A stretch of DNA of 64,000 nucleotides from an uncultured Clostridia bacterium (GTDB lineage: Bacteria; Bacillota; Clostridia; Oscillospirales; Ruminococcaceae): positions 62,001-126,000 of the forward strand of contig CANQNG010000002.1 in NCBI GenBank assembly GCA_947625155.1, read 5' to 3'. How positions within the stretch are numbered: position 1 is the first letter of the stretch; every line of letters begins with the position of its first letter. Below, piece after piece: positions 26,789 to 34,093 of the stretch. The notes under the pieces were generated by a model. That model searched no databases. It had not been told where the DNA came from and saw nothing but the letters and a program-made list of their open reading frames with translations. Made by a program: the position numbers and the translations under genes.

Positions 26789-27553
26789 ATGTACTATTGC
26801 TGCGCCATTACTGACAAGGGGGTAAGACCCCACAACGAGGATGCACTCCTCCTGCATAAGACTGTCCTGACGGAGGGTGTCACTGAAAACCGTCTGGCTG
26901 CCCCCTTTTTGGCAGCGGTCGCAGATGGTGTTTCCGGTGAGCATTCCGGAGAACTGGCTTCCTCTGCTTGTATGCAGATGCTCCGGGAGGTTTCCTTTAA
27001 CAGCAAGGTCGATCTGGATGCCAAGCTGATGGAGATCCATCAGGCACTTGCGGAGCTTGGCTCTAAAAATACAGAAACTTCCAATATGCAGACAACGCTT
27101 TGTGCGATCGGAGTAGACGAAAATGACATGCTGCACACGATCAATGTTGGGGATTCCCGGCTGTATCGCTATCGGAACGGCTGCCTTTCACAACTTTCCA
27201 GAGATCAGTCATTGGTGCAGATGCTCTATGAGGAAGGTTCCATCACCAAAGAAGAACGGGAGACACATGCCCACAAGAACATCATTTTCCCCGTGCTTGG
27301 CAATCTGACATCCATCCCCATTTTTGATATACAGACACACGAGGAACAGATCGAGTTCGGGGATGTGTTGCTGCTCTGTTCAGACGGGCTTTCGGATTAC
27401 GTGAGCAGCCCGGAGATCGAGGACATTCTTGCTCTCCCCAAACCTCTTGTACGTCGGCTGCGGCTGATGACTGATGCTGCCATCCATAATGGCAGTACAG
27501 ATAATATCACGATCTTGGCACTTTCAAGAGTGATGCCGGAACGAAAGAGATAG
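26789..27553 (+). CDS. PP2C-type serine/threonine protein phosphatase
   Basis: 254 residues. Metal-binding motifs of the PPM/PP2C family: RPHNEDAL (about 12-19), VADGVSGEHSGE (about 49-60), INVGDSRLYRY (about 118), CSDGLSDYV (about 198) and the terminal STDNITILAL. Probably dephosphorylates Ser/Thr residues; no partner kinase is next to it. Start at ATG 26789, preceded by GGAGAGG; an in-frame ATG at 26756 lacks such a site. Followed directly by a strong terminator. Confidence 0.92.
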   Translation: MYYCCAITDKGVRPHNEDALLLHKTVLTEGVTENRLAAPFLAAVADGVSGEHSGELASSACMQMLREVSFNSKVDLDAKLMEIHQALAELGSKNTETSNMQTTLCAIGVDENDMLHTINVGDSRLYRYRNGCLSQLSRDQSLVQMLYEEGSITKEERETHAHKNIIFPVLGNLTSIPIFDIQTHEEQIEFGDVLLLCSDGLSDYVSSPEIEDILALPKPLVRRLRLMTDAAIHNGSTDNITILALSRVMPERKR

Positions 27554-27582
27554 CCTGAAGCGAGTGCTTCAGGCTGTTTTTT
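27552..27582 (+). terminator. Intrinsic terminator after the PP2C gene
   Basis: Perfect 10-bp stem AGCCTGAAGC (27552-27561) / GCTTCAGGCT (27566-27575), GAGT loop, then GTTTTTTG. The convergent lipoprotein gene ends within the stem. Confidence 0.93.
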
Positions 27583-28384
27583 GTCCGTCTATACGGATGA
27601 GCGTGTCCGTATTCCCTTCATCATCTGTCACCTGAAGATTGCCATCCTCAAAGGCATATTGCAGGGAAAAACTGCCTTCCTCATCCATGACAGTCAATGT
27701 TGTTCCGTCTGCCCGGTACTGTGATGCAAAACCAAAATAAAGTGTATCTCCGGTCAGCCGGACAAGCATTTTCACTCCTTCACGCCCGGTAACAGTATCA
27801 TAGACAAGGCAAGGGTTCATGGTATACACGCCCTGTAAAGAAGCTGCATCCGTGCCCGGTTCAGCGGTCATATCCAAAATAAACGCATCACCGTCATGGG
27901 CATACACCCTATTTTCACTGATGGTAAGTGGATAGGACTGTTGTTCGTCAAAATTCGTCTCCACAATACCATTGCGTATCCTGACCAGATCAGTGCAGTT
28001 GCTCCAGCACAACAATGTTCCGTTCTGTCGGAACTCCATCTGTATCTGATCATCAGATCCATAGATCCATGTACCCGTCAGGGCAGCATCCTGCGCTCCA
28101 CTTGAAGAAGGTGTGAGTTCTGTCTCGGTGGGAACAGTTTCCGCAGCAGTTTCTGTCATTTCCACTGTGGGCGGTTCAGTTTCAGTGGGAGCTTCCGTGG
28201 GAGCATCTGTCGGCGGCTCTGTTGTTTCCGGTCCAGTCTCTGTGGTCGGCTCGGTGTCCGTTTCTGTGGTCGGAAAGATGATGCTGAGATCCTGCTCAGA
28301 GGAAGAAATGGTGCTTTCCGTCTTAGCGCATCCCGTGCAGCATAATAAGACCGCCGCACATAGCCAAATTGAGCTTCTTTTCAT
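27569..28384 (-). CDS. Lipoprotein with Thr/Glu/Pro-rich linker
   Basis: 271 residues. Lipoprotein signal with lipobox LCCTGC (cysteine about residue 19), then an acidic T/E/P repeat linker (about 35-105, e.g. TETDTEPTTETGPETTEPP), then a beta-rich domain (about 110-271) with repeats such as GTWIYGSDDQIQMEFRQNGTL and LVRLTGDTLYFGF that resemble lipocalin-like or stress-sensing lipoprotein domains. Start at ATG 28384 (AAAGGGG 6 bases upstream), just after the lipid kinase stop; a longer extension would overlap that gene. Function unknown. Confidence 0.78.
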   Translation of the reverse strand: MKRSSIWLCAAVLLCCTGCAKTESTISSSEQDLSIIFPTTETDTEPTTETGPETTEPPTDAPTEAPTETEPPTVEMTETAAETVPTETELTPSSSGAQDAALTGTWIYGSDDQIQMEFRQNGTLLCWSNCTDLVRIRNGIVETNFDEQQSYPLTISENRVYAHDGDAFILDMTAEPGTDAASLQGVYTMNPCLVYDTVTGREGVKMLVRLTGDTLYFGFASQYRADGTTLTVMDEEGSFSLQYAFEDGNLQVTDDEGNTDTLIRIDGQKTA

Positions 28385-28397
28385 TTTTTGCCCCTTT

Positions 28398-29324
28398 CTA
28401 CTGTGTGAAGCATCCGCCGGCATACTCCCTCGGAACAAGGAGAGAGACTGCCTGCTTATGGTTCACAATATGAAAGTGTGAGGTATTCTGCATATATTCT
28501 CCGTCCACTGTCCACGGTACATTGGCATCCTGTAACAGCTCGACCGTAATGTCAGATGCCCGCAGGCAGATGATCTTGTCATTTTCTCCGATCTCATGGA
28601 TATCCCGCAGGAAGGAGAGCATTTTCCGCAAGTCCGGCAGTGTGTCCTGCTGCTTGAGGAGCGTGATCTCAAATGCCCCGTCGTCAAACAGAAAGTCAGA
28701 AATATCCAGTACCCCGCCCACAGAGGCAGAGTTCGTGATCATGCCGAAAATAAAGGAGTCCTCAAACACCTGTCCGTCACAGGTGATGCGCATAGGATAG
28801 GGGCGGATGTTGGCGATCTTGGTGGCTGCATTCAGGATATAAGCGACCGGTCCGAACACATTCTTGACAGACTGCTTCGTTTCATAGGTCACATCCGTAA
28901 ATGCCCCAAAAGCTGCAATATAGTTAAAAGTCCGGTCATTGACCGTACCCATATCGAACCGCCTTGACACACCGGAAAGCACCATTTCCGCTGCCTTGGG
29001 GATCTCACGGGGAATGCCGATGCTGCGTGCAAAATCATTTACAGAACCGCAGGGGATGTAGCCAAGCGGTATCTGCGTCCCGGAATGCATCATTCCATTC
29101 ATGACCTCATTCAAGGTGCCATCTCCTCCGGAACAGAAAATGTGATCATATTTCCCGGATCTGGCAGCTTCGGTCGTTCTGTGAACGGCATCCATCGGTG
29201 CCTGTGTGGGATGAACAGTCACTTCATAGCCCGCTTTCGTCATCAGGTCGATGACAGTGCCGAGATTTGCGGAAAGTTCGGCTTTTCCGGCTTGCAGGTT
29301 ACAGATATAATAAATATGTTTCAT
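28398..29324 (-). CDS. Diacylglycerol/lipid kinase (DagK/YegS/BmrU family)
   Basis: 308 residues. DAGK catalytic domain with the ATP-binding GGDGTLNEVMNGM (about 65-77) and GYIPCGSVNDFARSIGIP (the family GTxNDFAR, here with Ser for Thr). The C-terminal beta-sandwich carries DGxxE-type VDGEYM near 280. Members phosphorylate diacylglycerol or related lipids; substrate not determined. Start overlaps the VTT-gene stop by 4 bases. Confidence 0.92.
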   Translation of the reverse strand: MKHIYYICNLQAGKAELSANLGTVIDLMTKAGYEVTVHPTQAPMDAVHRTTEAARSGKYDHIFCSGGDGTLNEVMNGMMHSGTQIPLGYIPCGSVNDFARSIGIPREIPKAAEMVLSGVSRRFDMGTVNDRTFNYIAAFGAFTDVTYETKQSVKNVFGPVAYILNAATKIANIRPYPMRITCDGQVFEDSFIFGMITNSASVGGVLDISDFLFDDGAFEITLLKQQDTLPDLRKMLSFLRDIHEIGENDKIICLRASDITVELLQDANVPWTVDGEYMQNTSHFHIVNHKQAVSLLVPREYAGGCFTQ

Positions 29325-30010
29325 TGTTTCTTCTTATGCTCCTTTATGACATAATTTCTCACTTGAAACCCCACAAAACAAAGGATCGCTGCCACGGCAC
29401 AGATGCCGATAGTCAGCCGGTAGCGCCCTTCCGAAAGGCTGTCCCCTACCAGAACGGAAGCCGCAAGTGACGGAAATCTCCCCAGTGTAGACAGCAGTAC
29501 GAACTGCTTCCCATCCATGCGGGTCAGCGGAACAAAGTAGGTCAGGAGATCTTTTGGGATGCCGGGGATCAGAAACAGCAGGAAGACCCAGAAAGACAGC
29601 CTGTTTTCATCCTCCAGTACTTTGAATTGATGCAATTTTTTTTCGGAGATGAATACCTCCACCAGCGGTCTGCCAAATTTTTTGACAAGGCAGAACACAG
29701 CCAGTGTCCCAAGGAGCGCCCCTAATGTCGTATAAAGTATCCCCTGCCAACTGCCGAACAGCATCCCGCCCACCAGTTCCAGCGGTCCGCCCGGAATAAA
29801 GGCGATGACGATCTGCAGTGCCATCAGCAGCGTGAATACAACGGGGGCAAGTATGCCAAATGATCCCACACGGGCACAGATCTCTCCCCTGCCCTCCTCT
29901 GTTACCAGCATTTTACACAGGGGGATCAGGAACCGGATAGCAAGGAAGAGCAAGACTGCCAGCAAAGGCAGGAGTAATAGCTTAAAACGTTTTTGCTTTT
30001 TTTTATCCAT
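29321..30010 (-). CDS. TVP38/TMEM64 (VTT/DedA-superfamily) membrane protein
   Basis: 229 residues, about five hydrophobic helices. The family signature is present: FIPGGPLELVGGMLFG followed by GALLGTLAVFCLVKKFGRP, and FLLFLIPGIPKDLLTYFVPL. VTT proteins are linked to lipid scrambling and carrier flipping, which would fit the following lipid kinase. Start at ATG 30010 with AGAGGG upstream; an upstream in-frame GTG/ATG would lie in the promoter. Confidence 0.9.
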   Translation of the reverse strand: MDKKKQKRFKLLLLPLLAVLLFLAIRFLIPLCKMLVTEEGRGEICARVGSFGILAPVVFTLLMALQIVIAFIPGGPLELVGGMLFGSWQGILYTTLGALLGTLAVFCLVKKFGRPLVEVFISEKKLHQFKVLEDENRLSFWVFLLFLIPGIPKDLLTYFVPLTRMDGKQFVLLSTLGRFPSLAASVLVGDSLSEGRYRLTIGICAVAAILCFVGFQVRNYVIKEHKKKQ

Positions 30011-30034
30011 AATGATCCCTCTTTCCACAGGATC

Positions 30035-30063
30035 ATTATACCACAACTTTCAGAAAAAATCAA
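30035..30063 (-). promoter_or_regulatory. Promoter of the VTT / lipid kinase / lipoprotein operon
   Basis: Minus strand TTGATT (30058-30063), 17 bases, TATAAT (30035-30040). The -10 is part of a 10-bp inverted repeat (30009-30018 / 30030-30039) whose other arm covers the start codon. Confidence 0.82.
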
Positions 30064-30165
30064 TGCCAGATCCGAAAAAGTGGCAAATTTTAAGGAAATC
30101 TTGATCATTTCATCCCGTTTTTATCACACTTTCCTCACATTCTCTGATTTTTTTTGAAAAAACCC

Positions 30166-30194
30166 TTGACAAGCTTTGAAAAATATGCTATAAT
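30166..30194 (+). promoter_or_regulatory. Promoter of tRNA-Lys
   Basis: Perfect consensus: TTGACA (30166-30171), 17 bases, TATAAT (30189-30194), ending 11 bases before the tRNA. Confidence 0.92.
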
Positions 30195-30205
30195 AAAAAT
30201 GTTGT

Positions 30206-30281
30206 GAGACATTAGCTCAGTCGGTAGAGCATTCCCCTTTTAAGGGAAGGGTCGAGGGTTCGAATCCCTCATGTCTCACCA
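30206..30281 (+). tRNA. tRNA-Lys (anticodon TTT)
   Basis: 76 bases with encoded CCA. Acceptor GAGACAT (30206-30212) pairs with ATGTCTC; D-arm GCTC/GAGC; anticodon stem TTCCC/GGGAA with loop CTTTTAA (anticodon TTT); T-arm GAGGG-TTCGAAT-CCCTC; discriminator A. Monocistronic, with promoter and terminator. Confidence 0.96.
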
Positions 30282-30293
30282 TATTGTTGTGCC

Positions 30294-30321
30294 AAAAAGA
30301 CCGTGCAAGCGGTCTTTTTTG
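30294..30321 (+). terminator. Intrinsic terminator of the tRNA-Lys unit
   Basis: 10-bp stem AAAAAGACCG (30294-30303) / CGGTCTTTTT (30310-30319), 6-base loop, T-run included in the 3' arm. Confidence 0.9.
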
Positions 30322-30448
30322 TTGTCTATAGCCCGATATTTTGCAAGGTGTCACCGTAGAGGAACATGCACCGTCCGGATGGATCTGGAAAGAAACTACA
30401 TAGTTCTCCCCGTTCAGGAAAGAAAAATGGGTAAATTTCTACCAATGC

Positions 30449-30477
30449 TTGACTATTTGGTATGCTTGTGGTATAAT
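30449..30477 (+). promoter_or_regulatory. Promoter of the ABC exporter operon
   Basis: TTGACT (30449-30454), 17 bases, TATAAT (30472-30477), about 65 bases before the permease ATG. Confidence 0.85.
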
Positions 30478-30543
30478 CAGATAAAAGGATAGATCCGCAT
30501 GGATGCTCCTGCTATCCTATCCGATCATGCGAGGTGATCTGTT

Positions 30544-33276
30544 ATGAAGTGTAATTTCTATATCCTTAGAAAATACTGGATGGCGCATAAGGGAAAGGCT
30601 TTTACGCTGCTGTTCTCTATCATTCTTATGACAGCCATGCTCAGTGCAGTATTGCTTTTGGAGCGATCCGATGTCCGCCGGGAATTGCATCGGCACTATG
30701 ATCTGGATGGCTGCTATGATAATGAATTTCTCAATGTGCAGGAAGACCAGATCTCTGCCTTTACGGAGAATGATCTGGTCGAAGAATGGGGCTTATTGTA
30801 TCTGTTCGGAAAAGTCGGAACAGGCACGGTCTACTACAATTTAGGCGGTTTTGATGCCGAAGCAGCAAAGCTCGCACACTATCCGCTCACAGAAGGAAGA
30901 ATGCCGGAAAATCCCGGAGAGATCGCACTGACAGAACAGCTCCGGAACGCCCTGTGCCTTGGCGCTGCGGTCGGGGACAGGGTCATGATCCCGATATATG
31001 ATCAGGGGTGTGAGTGGCTCGGAGAAAAAGAGTATACATTAGTCGGTGTCATTGATGGGGAAAACCGGAATTCCTTTCTGGATGCGGAGACAAACATCTA
31101 TTCCGAACCGCAGGCAGTCGTTTCCTATGAAGAGGCAAAGCAGTACAGCAATGGCTCTTATAATGTACTGCTGACATTGAAAGGCGATGGCTTGTTTTCT
31201 CTATTGCCTGCTGATGATCCCAGAACGGAGATCTACGCTGCGTATTACGCAAGTTTGCCTGAAAATACAATGGCTCCTGCCGGTCGTCAGTCGGCGCTCC
31301 AGGCGATGTCAGGCTCTATGTATCAGCTTGAGACCGGTGAAAATGTTCCGACCTCGACCAAAACCAAAATGCTGCAGATCGTGTCCTCTTTTGCAGCGGT
31401 CGTAGCAATGATCTCCCTGTTCAGCGGGATCTCAGTGGTCATGCAGAAACGAAAGGGATCCTTCCAGATACTGCACCGGATCGGTTTTTCAGTCAGACGA
31501 TTGCAGGGTATGCTGTGTATGGAGGGCATCGTATTTCTGCTCATAGGGCTGGTGTGCGGACTGCTGGTGGGTGTTCTGTTTTATGAAATTGTTTTTGGGC
31601 TCCAAGTACATCTGCTCGGTATGTCAGACTACCGCGGCTATTTCGTTGAATGGATCGTAAAGAAGAAAACGGTCGATCCATGGACGATCCCTGCACTTGC
31701 GGCTGCGGTCACCACTGTTGCAGCGTATATGATCCCCATTTTGCAGTTGAAACGATCCTTGTCTGCTTCCGGAAATAAAATGAAAAAACATCGTAAAGCA
31801 GCAAGGTATCTATCGCAGGCAATGTCCCGTATCCTGTCACAGAGATCTGTAGAATGTTTGCAGACTGTTTCCTTGGTTTGTGTCATGATCGCTGCAATGA
31901 TCGGCTACCTGTACTGTACGTTTCAGCAAAAGGATATGCAAGAACTGCACCAGATCGGAGCGATCTATAACAGCGACATGGTGGAAGAAAGCTATGTTGT
32001 CAACGGTGTATTTGACCTAAAAGAGCTTGGTCTGGATTGTGAGCTTTCCAGTCATGCCGGTAAGGAATTTTCCTACATGGCAAGAGCGCAGACAGCAGGT
32101 CTGTCCGATGCATCGCTCCGGGAAATGGCAGAAAACGGTGCAGAGGAGATCTATGGATACAGCAGCCCGTTTCATTTGCTGTTCTACACAAATGGCGAGG
32201 AAGATCCGTTAAATAAGATGGCATTAGATGCGACCTATGCCGAACGGTTTGAAACAGAGGAAACGATCGCAGCCGTGCCGTGTGTTTTGTTAAGCGATGC
32301 ACTGATGCAGCAATTGGCAGAGGCAGTGGGAGAAACACTGCCGGAGGGCATTATCTATATCAGCGCAAGTGAGGAAAGTCCTGTCGGAACAAGGACCATG
32401 CTTTGTGCAAAAACAGATGAACTTGGCTTGTATCCGGCAGAAACGGAAGAAAAGGAAGTGGAATTTGCAGGACATATACAAGTCAGGAGCGAAGCACTCG
32501 GCGGCTATCCTATTTTGCAGTATGCCCTATCCTCAGCAGAACAGACAGCAGAGCAAGGCAGTCCGACGGCAAGAGGAAAGATCGCAGTCATGTCCGGCAG
32601 TTATGCCGCCTCGATGGGCTTTTATCAGCAGACCTATGATGAGGTACTGCTCTCCATGGGTGAAACAACAACAGAAGAAGCACTGACGGCAATGCTTGCG
32701 GCAACGTTACCGGCAGAGAGCATGATGCACATCACTTCACGTTTTATGATCCATGAAAAATATATCAAGGCAAGCATCAATGCCTATACCACGATCGCTT
32801 TCCTGTTTGTTTTGTTGCTCTGTATCCACATCGTCGGGTATTGTAACGTATGGAAACTAAAATTGCAGACAAGATCAGATAGGATCGCCATTTTGCGGAG
32901 CATGGGGCTGTCAAGGCGAAAATTACAGATGCACCTTTCCCTGCAAACGCTGAAAATACCCGTGATCAGTACTGCGGTCGCAGCGGTATTTGTGGTGGTA
33001 TTCCAGAAATTCATGGCGCATCAGTATGATACTTATCAGGCTATGTATGATCTTGCCTATGCAGACGGCTGGTCGCCAGAATTATTCGGGAAAGCCGATC
33101 AATTTGCACAAACATTTTTACTGGATGCAGGACTATGGATGCCGTCATGGGAACTGCCGTTGACCTTACTTGCTGTCGTAGTATGTGGTTTCAGTATCGT
33201 CAGCGTTTTGATCCTGCTGCGGCAGCAGACATCCGGTGAGATCATTACCGCGATCAAAAAGGAGGAATGGTCATGA
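30544..33276 (+). CDS. FtsX-like ABC transporter permease
   Basis: 910 residues. One N-terminal helix (about 20-37), a large extracytoplasmic domain (about 40-270), a first FtsX core (helices near 275-300, 325-350, 380-400), a second single helix (about 435-455) with another extracytoplasmic domain, and a C-terminal FtsX core (helices near 745-765, 800-820, 870-890). This duplicated layout is that of BceB/MacB-like or lipoprotein/peptide-export permeases. Partner ATPase is encoded by the next gene. No two-component genes flank it, so it is not an obvious bacitracin-type resistance system. Substrate unknown. Confidence 0.87.
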   Translation: MKCNFYILRKYWMAHKGKAFTLLFSIILMTAMLSAVLLLERSDVRRELHRHYDLDGCYDNEFLNVQEDQISAFTENDLVEEWGLLYLFGKVGTGTVYYNLGGFDAEAAKLAHYPLTEGRMPENPGEIALTEQLRNALCLGAAVGDRVMIPIYDQGCEWLGEKEYTLVGVIDGENRNSFLDAETNIYSEPQAVVSYEEAKQYSNGSYNVLLTLKGDGLFSLLPADDPRTEIYAAYYASLPENTMAPAGRQSALQAMSGSMYQLETGENVPTSTKTKMLQIVSSFAAVVAMISLFSGISVVMQKRKGSFQILHRIGFSVRRLQGMLCMEGIVFLLIGLVCGLLVGVLFYEIVFGLQVHLLGMSDYRGYFVEWIVKKKTVDPWTIPALAAAVTTVAAYMIPILQLKRSLSASGNKMKKHRKAARYLSQAMSRILSQRSVECLQTVSLVCVMIAAMIGYLYCTFQQKDMQELHQIGAIYNSDMVEESYVVNGVFDLKELGLDCELSSHAGKEFSYMARAQTAGLSDASLREMAENGAEEIYGYSSPFHLLFYTNGEEDPLNKMALDATYAERFETEETIAAVPCVLLSDALMQQLAEAVGETLPEGIIYISASEESPVGTRTMLCAKTDELGLYPAETEEKEVEFAGHIQVRSEALGGYPILQYALSSAEQTAEQGSPTARGKIAVMSGSYAASMGFYQQTYDEVLLSMGETTTEEALTAMLAATLPAESMMHITSRFMIHEKYIKASINAYTTIAFLFVLLLCIHIVGYCNVWKLKLQTRSDRIAILRSMGLSRRKLQMHLSLQTLKIPVISTAVAAVFVVVFQKFMAHQYDTYQAMYDLAYADGWSPELFGKADQFAQTFLLDAGLWMPSWELPLTLLAVVVCGFSIVSVLILLRQQTSGEIITAIKKEEWS

Positions 33277-33944
33277 GCAGTGTTGTTGCAGCAAAGGATC
33301 TTTGTAAAACTTACGGAACAGGTGAAAATGCCGTAAACGCTTTAAGGGACTGTTCTGTGCAGTTTGAGGAAAAGCAGTTTACAGCGATCATCGGCACATC
33401 GGGCAGTGGGAAGTCCACGCTCCTGCACTTGCTTGGCGGTCTCGATACAGCCTCATCCGGTGAGGTCTGCTATCAGGAAAAGAATATCCTTTCCATGAAA
33501 GATACAGAACTTTCCGCATTCCGGAGAACGCATATTGGTTTCGTCTTTCAGTTTTTCGATCTCATTCCAGAATTGACAGCCAAGGAAAATATTCTGCTGC
33601 CATCCATGATCGACAGCAAAAAGCCGGATATGGAACGTTTTTCGCAGCTCACAGAAAAATTGGGGATCGCCGGCAGGCTGACGCATTATCCGTCAGAGCT
33701 TTCCGGAGGACAGCAGCAGCGTGTTGCGATCGCAAGGGCATTGATACAAAAACCGCAAGTGCTGCTTTGTGATGAGCCTACCGGAAATCTCGATTCCGCT
33801 TCCAGTCAGGAGGTGCTTTCGCTCCTGCACCAGATGCAAAAAGAGGAAGGACAGACGATCATTATGGTAACACATGATCCTGATATTGCAGCGCAGGCAG
33901 ACAGAGTCGTGCGGATAGAGGATGGCAGGGTGATCCAACAATAA
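33273..33944 (+). CDS. ABC transporter ATP-binding protein (MacB/LolD-type)
   Basis: 223 residues. Walker [11 protein letters not shown]-loop [17 protein letters not shown], signature [15 protein letters not shown] and Walker [14 protein letters not shown]; the TGNLDS form is typical of ATPases paired with FtsX-like permeases. Start at ATG 33273 (GGAGG 7 bases upstream), overlapping the permease stop by 4 bases; ATG 33267 is too close to the same site. Confidence 0.94.
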   Translation: MSSVVAAKDLCKTYGTGENAVNALRDCSVQFEEKQFTAIIGTSGSGKSTLLHLLGGLDTASSGEVCYQEKNILSMKDTELSAFRRTHIGFVFQFFDLIPELTAKENILLPSMIDSKKPDMERFSQLTEKLGIAGRLTHYPSELSGGQQQRVAIARALIQKPQVLLCDEPTGNLDSASSQEVLSLLHQMQKEEGQTIIMVTHDPDIAAQADRVVRIEDGRVIQQ

Positions 33945-33961
33945 GTTACCGCCCACCGAAT

Positions 33962-34002
33962 AAAAGGAGATACCTTCTGTTTATGAGGTATCTCCTTTTT
34001 TA
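33962..34002. terminator. Bidirectional intrinsic terminator
   Basis: 14-bp perfect stem AAAAGGAGATACCT (33962-33975) / AGGTATCTCCTTTT (33986-33999), 10-base loop. T-runs occur on both strands, so it can serve the ABC exporter (plus) and the GH30 gene (minus). Confidence 0.9.
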
Positions 34003-34093
34003 TATGCTTATTGTGTGATCGTAATGCTGTTTCAGCCATTTCGGATCTTATACCCATTTTGTGTTGGTGGAGAAGACCTTCCGGCGGGATCTT

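Noticed and set aside
28113-28481. Plus-strand frame encoding a Val/Ser/Gly repeat protein
   Set aside because: It is the complement of the Thr/Glu/Pro-rich linker of the lipoprotein on the minus strand; the repetitiveness comes from that linker.
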